A program made the position numbers and the translations under genes. Positions 7,617-16,671 of a stretch of 64,000 bases of DNA are shown piece after piece. Under the pieces are notes generated by a model that saw nothing but the letters and a program-made list of their open reading frames with translations, was not told the origin of the DNA and did no database searches. Position 1 is the first letter of the stretch; each line of letters starts with the position of its first letter. The stretch covers positions 2,604,001 through 2,668,000 of the forward strand of contig NZ_CP098806.1 of assembly GCF_023822005.2 (NCBI RefSeq). Reading direction: 5' to 3'. This DNA is from Dyadobacter fanqingshengii. Its GTDB lineage: Bacteria; Bacteroidota; Bacteroidia; Cytophagales; Spirosomataceae.

Positions 7617-8957
7617 TTAGCTTAAAATAATCTCTTTTTTCTTCGGATCCCAACTCACACGCTTACCCGAGTGAAGCGCCTGCGTCGCCATAATGTTCGC
7701 AACCGAGTGGTTGAAACCTACGCGCGCTGGTGCATTGCTTTCCTTGCGGCTGCGGATACATTCCATCCAGTTGCGCATGTGCAGCGAGGTCATTGGATCG
7801 GAGCCAGTGTTCGCGTCTGTGGAGATCTTGTCTCCTGCTTTCAGAGACATTTCCGTTAGCAAGTTGGCCTCCAGTCCCATTCCTTTGGCGTCTTTTGCCT
7901 GTAATCCGCCTTCAGGAGTGATTTTATTGGTATCCAGGTTGATCATTCCACCATTAGAATAGTAGTATTCTTTCACACCGCCAGCTTCGTTATTGAAACG
8001 GGATGAGTAAATTACCTGGAAGCCTTTTTCTTTGTTATCAAATGGCCCGTATTCAAAAGCGGCGCTGAACGTATCTACATTTGTGCGCCCATCTTTCCAT
8101 GTGTAAATCCCCCCGTTGGCAACAACATTTCTTGGCGCATCAAGTCCTGAGAACCAGTGCACTGTGTCGATCTGATGTGCCATCCATTGCCCCGGTATTC
8201 CGGAAGAATATGGGTAAAACAAACGAAATTCAAGATAGTAACGCGGGTTCCATTCCACTTTCGGGCGGTTCATTAAGAAGCGGTCCCAGTCTGTATCTTC
8301 TTTTCTGATTTGAGAAACCAGTTCCTTCCGTCTCCAGCGGCCCGGCTGGTTCACATTCCACGTCATTTCAACTGTGGTAATGTCACCAAATTTGCCGGAT
8401 TTAATGTATTCATAAGCAGCCCAATAATTAGGTGCACTACGTCGCTGAGAACCAACCTGAACAATTTGTTTTGAAGCTTCAACTGCTTTCAAAGCCACTT
8501 TGGCATCTTCCAATGTTTCGGCGAATGGTTTTTCCACATACACGTCGCGACCGGATTTCACGGCTTCCGCGCAATGCAATGCGTGCTGAAAATCGGCGGT
8601 GCTGATGATAACGGCATCCACATCTTTACGGCCCAGTAACTCTTCGTTATTTCTGGCTTTCGCAAATTCGGCAGACGCATAAGGCTTGCCTTTCATAAAT
8701 GCCTCGGCCTCGTCACGGCGGCGGTTCCAAAGATCGGAAACGCCCATAAACTCAAAGTTCAGTTCTTTCGCATGATCAGAAAAGCTGGGAGCCAGTGAGC
8801 TGCGGAAACGGTCCGAAAAACCTATTATCCCCACACGTACGCGGTCATTTGCGCCCAAAATTTTTCGGTAACTAGCTGCGCTAAAAGCATTTGAACCAAC
8901 GGCAACACCCGCCGAAGCCAGCGCTGCATTTTTTATAAAATCCCTTCTGCTTGTCAT
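7617..8957 (-). CDS. Gfo/Idh/MocA family oxidoreductase, Tat-exported
   Basis: A 446-residue NAD(P)-dependent sugar dehydrogenase-type protein. Residues 1-30 are a twin-arginine leader (SRRDFIKNAALASAG). The Rossmann domain begins at RVRVGIIGFSDR; it is less canonical than GxGxxG because GFSDR replaces the usual glycines. The family lysine lies in VYVEKPFAE, and the second domain carries WMAHQIDTVHWF with the usual aspartate and histidine. Exported members of this family often keep NAD tightly bound and oxidise or re-reduce sugar hydroxyls, for example at C3. It is flanked by DUF1080 and DUF6807 genes, which supports a role in keto-sugar formation. Substrate is unknown. Confidence 0.92.
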   Translation of the reverse strand: MTSRRDFIKNAALASAGVAVGSNAFSAASYRKILGANDRVRVGIIGFSDRFRSSLAPSFSDHAKELNFEFMGVSDLWNRRRDEAEAFMKGKPYASAEFAKARNNEELLGRKDVDAVIISTADFQHALHCAEAVKSGRDVYVEKPFAETLEDAKVALKAVEASKQIVQVGSQRRSAPNYWAAYEYIKSGKFGDITTVEMTWNVNQPGRWRRKELVSQIRKEDTDWDRFLMNRPKVEWNPRYYLEFRLFYPYSSGIPGQWMAHQIDTVHWFSGLDAPRNVVANGGIYTWKDGRTNVDTFSAAFEYGPFDNKEKGFQVIYSSRFNNEAGGVKEYYYSNGGMINLDTNKITPEGGLQAKDAKGMGLEANLLTEMSLKAGDKISTDANTGSDPMTSLHMRNWMECIRSRKESNAPARVGFNHSVANIMATQALHSGKRVSWDPKKKEIILS

Positions 8958-9079
8958 GATATTGATCTTAAAAAGTTAATTTTCAGTTAATGGCCCACGA
9001 GTTTGGCGGGCAATCAGTTGTAAAAAACGAGTGCACTTTTATCTACTCTAAAAAAAGATGTTTTTTGAACCGGAGCCCG

Positions 9080-10447
9080 TTATTTTATTTCCTTCACTTT
9101 CAGACTACGGAATGAAACATTGTCGCCGTGATCTTGCAAAAGCAGGTTTCCTTGTTGTGATAATCCAAAACCTTCAAATCCTTTAAATTTCGACTCTGCT
9201 ACAAATTCTTTGAACTGCTGCGATCCGCGCACATATTCAACCACTTTGTAACCATTCAAAAAGTGCTGAACCGTTCCGTCTTTCTGAACCACAATCCTTC
9301 CCTGGTTCCACTCACCGATCTTTTTTACCGCGTTTTTAGGTCTGTCGGCAGGAATTACGTCGTAGAATGAAGCAATGGTGCGGTTTCCATTTTTACCAAG
9401 TTTTGCATCCGGATGTTTTTCATCGTCCAGCACCTGGTATTCGCAGCCAATGCCCGATTTCCCACCCGAGCTGAATTTTTGATCTACAAAATATTTTACC
9501 CCGCTATTGGCGCCTTCGGTTAGTTTAAAATCAAATTCAAATTCGAATGCCGGGCCATATAATTTTTTGGTCACAATGTCATTTCCAGTTTCAGAACCAT
9601 CTGATTTTGAGATTGTAATGGTTCCATCAGCGTAATTCCAGCGTTTAGAGGGAAAATCCGTTCCGCCGTATGAGCGCCATTGATCGGCTGTTTTTCCGTC
9701 GTAAAGCAATGTGTAACCTTGTGCTTTTTCTGCTTCGTTAAGGGAATTTGGGATCAGGTTTACGATGCGAATGTTAGCAGCCGGGCTTGGTTTAAGGTCG
9801 GTTGTTTTGATCCTTACATTTTTCCAGCTCACCTGCGTTCCTTCCAGATCTTTACTGCCTATGGCATGCACTTGCAGACAGATGAACCCGCTCGGTGTCA
9901 TATCATCAATCACGTGCGCAACGGGAACACCATTCAGGAATGTGCGGATAGAACTGCCAATTGCTTCAATGCGGTATTTATTCCAGGCATCTTTTTTGAA
10001 TGCCTTTTTGGCTTCCGGGTTCAGATCCAGCGGATAAAGCCAGCCGCGGCGTGCTTCATCATACAGTCCGGCTGAATAAGCGCGGTCGCTGGGGTCAATT
10101 TCAACCTGGTAACCGTGTACGCGGCCATTCTGGTAATCAGGTGTCGACAAACTTCTGATCTGAATGCCGGAATTCAGCTTGTTATCCACTTTGACATCGC
10201 ATTCAAAAATAAAGTCCCCGTAATTTTTTTCAGTAGTAAGGAAAGAATTAGGTGTGTCGGTTACTGAGGTTCCCACAATGGCACCATCCTTCACTTCATA
10301 CTTAGCTTTTCCATTCAATTGTTTCCAGCCGGTAAGGTCTTTCCCGTTGAAAAGATTCTCCCAACCGTCCTTCGATTTTTGCGCATTCGCGCATGCAAGT
10401 GTGACTAAAAGAAGCAGAATAGTCAGCGGCAATTTTTGTTTTTTCAT
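9080..10447 (-). CDS. tandem DUF1080 protein (3-keto-disaccharide hydrolase-like)
   Basis: A 455-residue secreted protein with a signal peptide (about residues 1-22, ending CANA) and two DUF1080 lectin-like beta-sandwich domains. Domain 1 (about 27-215) opens with WENLFNGKDLTGWKQ, and domain 2 (about 245-453) with YTLLYDGKTADQWRSYGG. Each has the GDFIFECDVKV or AFEFEFDFKL strand followed by N-SGIQIRS or NSGVKYF. DUF1080 is now annotated as 3-keto-glucoside/3-keto-disaccharide hydrolase in several databases, acting after a dehydrogenase oxidises C3 of the sugar. The two copies are diverged, so they may bind different parts of a substrate. It lies 122 bases upstream of the dehydrogenase gene. 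Confidence 0.9.
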   Translation of the reverse strand: MKKQKLPLTILLLLVTLACANAQKSKDGWENLFNGKDLTGWKQLNGKAKYEVKDGAIVGTSVTDTPNSFLTTEKNYGDFIFECDVKVDNKLNSGIQIRSLSTPDYQNGRVHGYQVEIDPSDRAYSAGLYDEARRGWLYPLDLNPEAKKAFKKDAWNKYRIEAIGSSIRTFLNGVPVAHVIDDMTPSGFICLQVHAIGSKDLEGTQVSWKNVRIKTTDLKPSPAANIRIVNLIPNSLNEAEKAQGYTLLYDGKTADQWRSYGGTDFPSKRWNYADGTITISKSDGSETGNDIVTKKLYGPAFEFEFDFKLTEGANSGVKYFVDQKFSSGGKSGIGCEYQVLDDEKHPDAKLGKNGNRTIASFYDVIPADRPKNAVKKIGEWNQGRIVVQKDGTVQHFLNGYKVVEYVRGSQQFKEFVAESKFKGFEGFGLSQQGNLLLQDHGDNVSFRSLKVKEIK

Positions 10448-10625
10448 TTGTTCAGGAACTCTGTTGTGATAAATGACCTTTGTAACGGATAAAAATTGGA
10501 CTTCCGTACATTATCAATATAACGATATTTTGCATACGGTACCCTTACTTAACGAAGATTCCCATCACGCAAAAGACATTGAGATCTTCTGTCATGACGG
10601 GAATGCAACTTATTCATTCAAATGA

Positions 10626-12296
10626 TCAATAGCCCGGATTTTGCGGAAATGAGGCTGCACCGCCTTCTGTTCTGTCGATCTGTGTTTGGGGGATGGGACG
10701 CAGCAAGTGGATTGGCTTCACATTCGGGGCGGCTTGCGGATTGTATTTCTGCACCCGCTCAACCAGGTTACCCCAGCGTTTCAGGTCCATCCAGCGAATT
10801 TGTTCTCCAAGCAATTCACGTCCACGCTCTTCCATCAACATTTCCATGTTCATGTTTGCCTGCTTGATCTCCATCGCAGCGGTTTTCCCGGGAAAAGCAG
10901 CGCGGCGACGCACCATATTGATCGCATCTGTGGCTTCCTTCACCTTTCCTGTCAGCAGTTGCGCCTCAGCCAGCAACAAATACGTATCTGCCAAACGGAA
11001 GCACATATAATCGCGGCTTCCCGGCTCGTAAGTGCGGTCTGGACGAAGCGGATCAAGGAATTTTTTGTTTGTCGGGAATAAAGCTTCGTCATAACGGCTT
11101 GGTACTAACACCTGATAAGGCTTTTTAGCACGCTCTGCCAGTGGCATTTCATAACCGGGAATAAAGATCGTGGTATCACCCGCTTTGAATGTTACTGTGG
11201 ATTTCGAGTTATCGAAAACGTTGGTAAACGTGCCCGGGTTGTTACAGATCCATGTGTCCTTAAATGTTTTTTTGTAACGCGAATCATTTACACGGTCAGC
11301 AAAAACAGTTTCAAGACAGTATTTCGTTGGGCGCATGCGTTTGAAAGGACGACCATTCAAAATATCCCGGACCATTCCTGCCTGCACGTCATATTGCATC
11401 CCGAAATAAAGGTGAAGGCTGTTTCCTGTGCCGTTCGTCAATGGATCCATGGTATACTGAACCGCGAAAACAACCTCATCATGATTCTGATTTCCCTGGT
11501 CAAAAACACTTGCAAAGTCAGGCAAAAGCTTGAATGTGTAATTATTGATCACATTGGAAGCATAAGTTGCCGCTTTGGAATAATCATCCGCAGCTTTCGA
11601 AGATGAATTGCCTTTGGCCAAAAACACCATGGCCAGCAAATGCTCCGCCGCCGGCTTAGTAGCACGACCGTAATCCGTTGCTTTCGATTTCGCTTCAAGG
11701 TCCGGCAAAGCAGATTCCAGGTCAGAAATAATCTGTTTGTAAATTTCCGATTCAGGCGCACGGGAAGTTTTCTTGGTTGGCAAAATAGTTTCTGTTAACC
11801 TCAGGTCAACGCCGCCATATTGCTGCATTAAAAGGAAATAATAATGCGCCCGCAAAAACTTCATTTCTGCTACACGCGCCTTTTTGATCGCATCGGTAAC
11901 GGTTGCGGCCGGTGCCCGTTCGATCACGGCGTTACATACGTTGATCCCGCGGTAAGTCTCGTCCCAGATCGTTGCCAGATAATCCACGGTTGGCTGCAAC
12001 TGGGCATCGTAAAAGTGGAAGCCTTTGTATCCGCCATCAGCGCCTGTTGCGTAAAGGTCTGTACCAAATTCGGTGAGGGTAATCCCCTGCTGCGTTCCAT
12101 AATAATTGCGCAGCGAAGAGTAAGCCGACTTTGCCGCATCTTCAAACCCTTTGGGCGTATTAATGTAGTCGTTACCAATGCTGGAAATAACTTCTTCCTC
12201 CAACAGGTCACTGCACGACTGGCCTATGAGCATTAATGCCAGTAAGCCAATGTATTTATATGATTTCTTGATGTATTTAAATTTCATTTTTGTCAA
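10626..12296 (-). CDS. SusD/RagB family outer-membrane glycan-binding lipoprotein
   Basis: A 556-residue SusD-like lipoprotein. The leader ends in the lipobox LIGQSC, so Cys28 is the predicted lipidated residue. The first folded segment has the usual FEDAAKSAYSSLRNYYG and RAHYYFLLMQQYGGVDL TPR-type helices, and the C-terminal SusD domain shows RLADTYLLLAEAQLLTGK, ANMNMEMLMEERGRELLGE and RWMDLKRWGNLVERV. It binds the substrate at the cell surface and hands it to the SusC channel. It sits 33 bases downstream of susC and shares its operon. The ATG at 12287 (MKFKYIKKSYK) is an alternative start. Confidence 0.96.
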   Translation of the reverse strand: MTKMKFKYIKKSYKYIGLLALMLIGQSCSDLLEEEVISSIGNDYINTPKGFEDAAKSAYSSLRNYYGTQQGITLTEFGTDLYATGADGGYKGFHFYDAQLQPTVDYLATIWDETYRGINVCNAVIERAPAATVTDAIKKARVAEMKFLRAHYYFLLMQQYGGVDLRLTETILPTKKTSRAPESEIYKQIISDLESALPDLEAKSKATDYGRATKPAAEHLLAMVFLAKGNSSSKAADDYSKAATYASNVINNYTFKLLPDFASVFDQGNQNHDEVVFAVQYTMDPLTNGTGNSLHLYFGMQYDVQAGMVRDILNGRPFKRMRPTKYCLETVFADRVNDSRYKKTFKDTWICNNPGTFTNVFDNSKSTVTFKAGDTTIFIPGYEMPLAERAKKPYQVLVPSRYDEALFPTNKKFLDPLRPDRTYEPGSRDYMCFRLADTYLLLAEAQLLTGKVKEATDAINMVRRRAAFPGKTAAMEIKQANMNMEMLMEERGRELLGEQIRWMDLKRWGNLVERVQKYNPQAAPNVKPIHLLRPIPQTQIDRTEGGAASFPQNPGY

Positions 12297-12329
12297 TATT
12301 AAATGTTGTTACCAAACCTTTCAGCATGC

Positions 12330-15300
12330 TCAGAACTTCACATTAAGTCCGATCGTGGATACGCGCGTTGCAGGTGTTACGCCCGATCCGATAGTGGTGT
12401 CGGAAGTTTCAGGATCCACACCATTGTATTTAGAGCGGTATTTTGACCAGATTTTAGGCTGCTGGATACTTGCAAACAAACGAAGCGATTCCAGGCCCAG
12501 TTTCTTAGTCAGGTTGTTACTGAAAGTGTAACCGAAGTTAATGTTACGGATCTTTACAAACGAGCCATCATAATAGATGATCGCGGAGTTGTTAACCGGG
12601 AATTCCTGGTCTTTATTTGGCTGCGGAAATTCGTTGGTCGGATTGTTTGGTGTCCAGTAATCCACATACATTTGCTGATAACGGCCAGCGAGTGCATTGT
12701 TATCCCTGTGAAATCCGCTGATGATCATCTGTCCTTGTCTGGCGTAAATGAAGAACGAAAGGTCAAATCCTTTGAAATTGAAACGGTTTGTGATCCCACC
12801 ACTCCAATCCGGTACATCTGAACCCAGTTTCTGACGGTCATCTGCATTGATTTTGCCATCGGGCTGCCCGGTCAGTTGTCCGTCTGCGCTACGGCCGTTT
12901 ACATCCTGAACCTTGATCTGCCCTACCCTGCTGCCGTACGATTTCGCAGCGTCAGCTTCGTTGGTTTGCCAGATCCCCGCTTTTTTGTAATCAAAATATT
13001 CAGACAAAGGATATCCGATAAACCATTTGTTACCCAAATCATCCACTGCACCATTATAAAGAGAAATGATCGCCTCGGTGTTTTTAGTAAACTGGAAATC
13101 GGTAGTCCATTTGAAACCGTTTTTCGCGTTGACGTTAATGGTAGAAACGCCCAGCTCAATTCCGCGGTTACGCGTTTCACCCACGTTGCGCGTCACCGCA
13201 TTGAAACCGATAGAAGCAGGCAACTGATCGGATAGCAGGAGGTCGGTTGTATTGGTTTCATAAAGTTCAAGAGAACCCTGGATGCGGCCTTTGATAAAGC
13301 TGAAATCGATACCCACGTTTTTAGTTGCCGAAGATTCCCATCTCAGATCCGGGTTACCGATTGTATTGGGGCGATATCCATATGCAGGCGTGTTATCCCA
13401 CGCATAAATTGTCCTGCCCAGCAAACCTTGCGTCTGGTAAGGTGCCACACCCTGGTTACCCACAGAACCGTAGCTAACCCGAAGTTTTAAAAGGTCGAGC
13501 CATGACACACCCTTCATGAAAGGTTCATTGGAAATATTCCAACCCAAAGCAACGCCCGGGAATGTTCCGTATTTTGTATTTTCTCCAAAACGGCTCGATC
13601 CATCGCGACGGGCTGTAACCGTTACAAGATATTTGTCGGCATAATCATAGTTGATACGCGCCATGTAGGAATTCAAGGTCCAGGGAATCAGTACACTACC
13701 AACTCCCAGCACTGCATTTGCATTACCCACATTGTAAAATTGCTGCGTTTCAGCAGGGACGCCCTGTACAGAGATCGTGTTTGCCTCAAAACTTTCGCGC
13801 TGCACAGAATGAAGAGCGGTAATGCCCAGGTTGTGTTTCGCTGCAAAGGTTTTGTTATAGGTAACAATGTTTTCCAATGTCCAGTTGAAGCCATATTGGT
13901 TGTAAATAGCGGCCTGCGGATCACCGCCTTTTCTGGCATTGGTTTGCGCGCCGATGAAGCGACCACCACGTTCAACTGCAAAGTCAGGACCAAAATTGAT
14001 CCGGTATTTCAGACCTTCAATGATCTTGACTTCGGTATAGAGACTATTGAAAATGCGGTATTTTTTACGTTCGTCAACCTGCGCGCCAGGAACGATCTCT
14101 GCCAGCGGGTTGGTCAGCAGTGCGTCATTGGTAGGCGCAAAAATGATCTTACCAGCATCATCATAGGCCCTTCCAAGCGGGTTTTGATTCAATGTAAATG
14201 CGTACGGGTTCAAATCCTTACCATTTCTTACAGAATACATGAGGTAGGACGAAATACCCACTTTCACGCGGCTGTTAATGTTATGGTCAATGTTTGCGCG
14301 AAGAGAGGTTCTTGTATAGTCCAGACCTTCCGAAATTCCCTTATCTCTGAAAAAGCCTCCTGAAATGTAGAACTGCGTTTTTTCATTGCCGCCCTGTACA
14401 CCCACAGAATGGTTTTGCTGAAAACCCTGACGCAGGATCATATCCTGATAATCTGTCGTGCGGTTTTTTGCAATTCCATCCAATTCAACAGCTTCAAATA
14501 ATTTCGAATCCGCAAATGCATCCACCTGGCCCGTAGGAACCGGGTTTCCGTTTGCATCCTTATAAAGACTTCCCGCAGCGATGCCGCGCCGCGACTCACG
14601 CAAATATTCAGCGAATTCGGGTCCTGAGAACAGGCGGATCTTGTCCAGCGCGTCCGTTACGCCCACATATGTATCGTAACTGATCGTTGTTTTACCTTTT
14701 GTAGACTCTCCTCTCTTCGTTGTGATAAGAACAACGCCGTTGGCGCCCCTTGCACCATAAATAGCAGTTGCCGTTGCATCTTTCAGGATTTCCATGGATG
14801 CCACGTCATTCGGGTTCATGTCTTCATATCCGCCGGAGACGAAATCAAACGGACGCGTTGCCGAGGACATTAATTCATTCCGGTCACCAGCCAGCGGAAT
14901 ACCGTCCACAACATATAGTGGATTGTTACCGGCATTGAATGAACGTCGGCCGCGGATCAGGATCTTTGGTGTAGAACCAGGCTTACTTCCCGACTGGGAA
15001 ACGTCCACCCCCGCCACGCGGCCCTGCATGGCCTGGCCAATGTTCGTGATCGGCATTTCACTGATCTGCTTTGCTGAAACAGATGAGATCGCACCCGTCG
15101 TCTGACTCTTTTTCTGGCTACCATAACCCACGACTACAACCTCTGTAAGCGCTTTCATATCAGCATCCAATTTTATGTCGATGATGCTTCTGGCGCCAAC
15201 CGGCACTTCCTGGGTTATAAATCCAACAGATGAGAACACCAGCACGGCGCCGTTATCCGGCACATCAATTTTAAACTGTCCTTCCACATCGGTGTTTGTC

Positions 15301-15524
15301 CCGCTTCTGCTTCCTTTCAACACTACCGACACCCCTGGAATGGGTGTATTGTCTTCTGATGAGGTGATTTTCCCAGACACGGTTTTGTCAATAGAAAAAA
15401 CATGGGTTACGTTGGGCCGGTTCAGTGAAAATGCCTCGGCGGTGAAGCCTGACACGATCATCGCTGCCATGGTCAGACGCAAAGCGCTTTGACCAGTACT
15501 AGTAAATTTTCTTTTCATACGCAT
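12330..15524 (-). CDS. SusC/RagA family TonB-dependent outer-membrane transporter
   Basis: A 1064-residue TonB-linked outer-membrane channel. After a signal peptide come a carboxypeptidase-regulatory-like domain (VSGKITSSEDNTPIPGVSVVLKG), a TonB-box region (LTEVVVVGYG), the plug domain with ILIRGRRSFNAGNNPLYVVDGIPL and ATAIYGARGANGVVLITTKRG, and a 22-strand barrel ending in the aromatic-terminated NVKF. There is no STN domain, so it is not a classical FecI/FecR-coupled receptor. With SusD it imports an oligosaccharide or glycoside. It is the first gene of a five-gene minus-strand operon. An ATG two codons in (15518) is an alternative start. Confidence 0.97.
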   Translation of the reverse strand: MRMKRKFTSTGQSALRLTMAAMIVSGFTAEAFSLNRPNVTHVFSIDKTVSGKITSSEDNTPIPGVSVVLKGSRSGTNTDVEGQFKIDVPDNGAVLVFSSVGFITQEVPVGARSIIDIKLDADMKALTEVVVVGYGSQKKSQTTGAISSVSAKQISEMPITNIGQAMQGRVAGVDVSQSGSKPGSTPKILIRGRRSFNAGNNPLYVVDGIPLAGDRNELMSSATRPFDFVSGGYEDMNPNDVASMEILKDATATAIYGARGANGVVLITTKRGESTKGKTTISYDTYVGVTDALDKIRLFSGPEFAEYLRESRRGIAAGSLYKDANGNPVPTGQVDAFADSKLFEAVELDGIAKNRTTDYQDMILRQGFQQNHSVGVQGGNEKTQFYISGGFFRDKGISEGLDYTRTSLRANIDHNINSRVKVGISSYLMYSVRNGKDLNPYAFTLNQNPLGRAYDDAGKIIFAPTNDALLTNPLAEIVPGAQVDERKKYRIFNSLYTEVKIIEGLKYRINFGPDFAVERGGRFIGAQTNARKGGDPQAAIYNQYGFNWTLENIVTYNKTFAAKHNLGITALHSVQRESFEANTISVQGVPAETQQFYNVGNANAVLGVGSVLIPWTLNSYMARINYDYADKYLVTVTARRDGSSRFGENTKYGTFPGVALGWNISNEPFMKGVSWLDLLKLRVSYGSVGNQGVAPYQTQGLLGRTIYAWDNTPAYGYRPNTIGNPDLRWESSATKNVGIDFSFIKGRIQGSLELYETNTTDLLLSDQLPASIGFNAVTRNVGETRNRGIELGVSTINVNAKNGFKWTTDFQFTKNTEAIISLYNGAVDDLGNKWFIGYPLSEYFDYKKAGIWQTNEADAAKSYGSRVGQIKVQDVNGRSADGQLTGQPDGKINADDRQKLGSDVPDWSGGITNRFNFKGFDLSFFIYARQGQMIISGFHRDNNALAGRYQQMYVDYWTPNNPTNEFPQPNKDQEFPVNNSAIIYYDGSFVKIRNINFGYTFSNNLTKKLGLESLRLFASIQQPKIWSKYRSKYNGVDPETSDTTIGSGVTPATRVSTIGLNVKF

Positions 15525-15633
15525 TGATTGGTGATTGATAAAGTTCTGACTGCTTACTGCTGGACGAGATTTTTAATGACTACCCTTAAAAAATATTATA
15601 TTAATTCTAAAAAAAGTTAAATTGTAAATTATC

Positions 15634-15653
15634 GGTTACAACGTTAACGGTTA
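15634..15653. promoter_or_regulatory. candidate operator upstream of susC (site 1)
   Basis: GGTTAC repeats flank an AACGTTAACG core that contains the 8-bp palindrome CGTTAACG, 110-130 bases upstream of the susC start. It shares the AACGTT hexamer with the second site, which suggests that one regulator binds both. LacI-type regulators prefer such CG-centred palindromes, but no regulator gene is adjacent. Confidence 0.3.
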
Positions 15654-15830
15654 CATATCACACCAAACGATTGTGGTGGTGAGAAAAAGTGAAGCAAGAA
15701 GGTCTTTAAGGGGTTCAGTTTGAATAATTCTAATAACTACATTAATTGTATATATAGTACAATTTAGAATTAATATTTGAGAATAGATATAAGTGCGCTA
15801 ATCCGGAAATGAAAGCGGTGTTTTATTTAT

Positions 15831-15854
15831 GCAAACGTTATCGGGAACGTTGCC
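15831..15854. promoter_or_regulatory. candidate operator upstream of susC (site 2)
   Basis: Two AACGTT hexamers 12 bases apart sit in an imperfect inverted repeat, GCAAACGTT on one side and AACGTTGCC on the other. The site lies about 310 bases from susC and 140 bases past the end of the truncated FecR-like gene. It could be an operator for the carbohydrate locus; function is inferred only from symmetry. Confidence 0.3.
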
Positions 15855-15992
15855 AGGATTGGCCTGATCAAATAAATTATTGCAAAATATTGACAATTAA
15901 GACTTTTGAGAGCCTCGATAAAACCGCTACGATCGTGGTAATTATTGAATTATTCCAATATTAACTTAAATAATCTGCCGCTTGTAAAAGGG

Positions 15993-16382
15993 TCAGTTAA
16001 TGATGGAGAAGAAAAAGAAAGCGAGCAGAATGATAACTGCCATGGAGATCACGCCAAGCACAATGCTGTTGGGAGTCACCGTTTTTTGAAATGAAGGCGC
16101 GCCGGGTTGGCCGGGATCACGCTCAGTAATAATGTCCAGCGAATTCCTGATCCTTCCCCAGATGGAGTTAACCTCCTGACTTGAAAGGGAATCCGGCTTC
16201 CAGTCAGACGCCATCAACACGAGTTCCCTGGCTTTGGCAACAGTATCTTTCATCGCAGGATATTTCACGATCCAGCCCTCCCAAAAAGAGCGGATAGGAG
16301 GATCATCGGGAAACCGTACCCATCTAATGAACAGGTTTTCCATCGCTAACTCTTCCGCCGATAACTCCGAAAACGGTTTCAT
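15993..16382 (-). CDS. truncated FecR-like anti-sigma protein (cytoplasmic and membrane part only)
   Basis: A 129-residue protein whose first 80 residues match the cytoplasmic anti-sigma region of FecR proteins: FIRWVRFPDDPPIRSFWEGWIVKYP followed by a VAKARELV helix (quoted here as one 25-residue stretch only in part: key residues are WV, FWE, W and YP). It ends with one transmembrane helix (about 105-127, VLGVISMAVIILLAFFFFSI) and stops, so the periplasmic FecR and DUF4974 domains are absent. No sigma factor lies beside it. A GTG at 16391 could add three residues. It may be a minimal anti-sigma factor or a decayed gene; the intact frame and clean TM end favour function. Confidence 0.7.
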   Translation of the reverse strand: MKPFSELSAEELAMENLFIRWVRFPDDPPIRSFWEGWIVKYPAMKDTVAKARELVLMASDWKPDSLSSQEVNSIWGRIRNSLDIITERDPGQPGAPSFQKTVTPNSIVLGVISMAVIILLAFFFFSIIN

Positions 16383-16624
16383 TTCAAGCACTTAATTAAT
16401 TACAAAAGGCACATTCCCTTTGCTACAAAATCCCACAAACCTTATCTGAAAAGGGCACCAAACAGCAAGCCCCGCCAGTCTGTGAATTTTATAAATAAGG
16501 AAATACGCGTGTGTTTATACTCAAAATACGATTCCTGAAACCGTCAAAAGGGACATCTGCCTCGGGATCAATCGGAATTTAGCGCGCAGAGGGTGTTGAC
16601 GGAATACTAAACACAATTTTTCCT

Positions 16625-16632
16625 TACATTTG
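16625..16632 (+). promoter_or_regulatory. alaS: -7 box of the alaS promoter
   Basis: TACATTTG fits the Bacteroidota -7 consensus TAnnTTTG, 39 bases before the alaS ATG. The nearest upstream TTG (16596-16598) is 26 bases away, slightly longer than the usual spacing. Confidence 0.5.
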
Positions 16633-16671
16633 CGCCCTGTTTCGTAGACTATAAGGACCAAAATATATACA

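Larger units (their letters stand above)
15525..15992. other. 468-bp AT-rich control region upstream of susC
   Basis: No credible gene is present on either strand. The region is AT-rich and should hold the susC promoter, although no exact TAnnTTTG box was found near the start. It contains three copies of the palindromic hexamer AACGTT (15640-15645, 15834-15839, 15846-15851), the last two arranged as an inverted pair. A CGTTAACG palindrome flanked by GGTTAC direct repeats lies at 15634-15653. These are listed separately as candidate operators. Confidence 0.7.

Noticed and set aside
7113..7625. A 170-codon plus-strand open frame over the DUF6807 gene
   Set aside because: Antisense shadow of a clear gene; no domain recognised.
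13740..14363. A 207-codon plus-strand open frame inside susC
   Set aside because: It is antisense to conserved SusC sequence, has no promoter or domain, and its composition mirrors the reverse of barrel strands.
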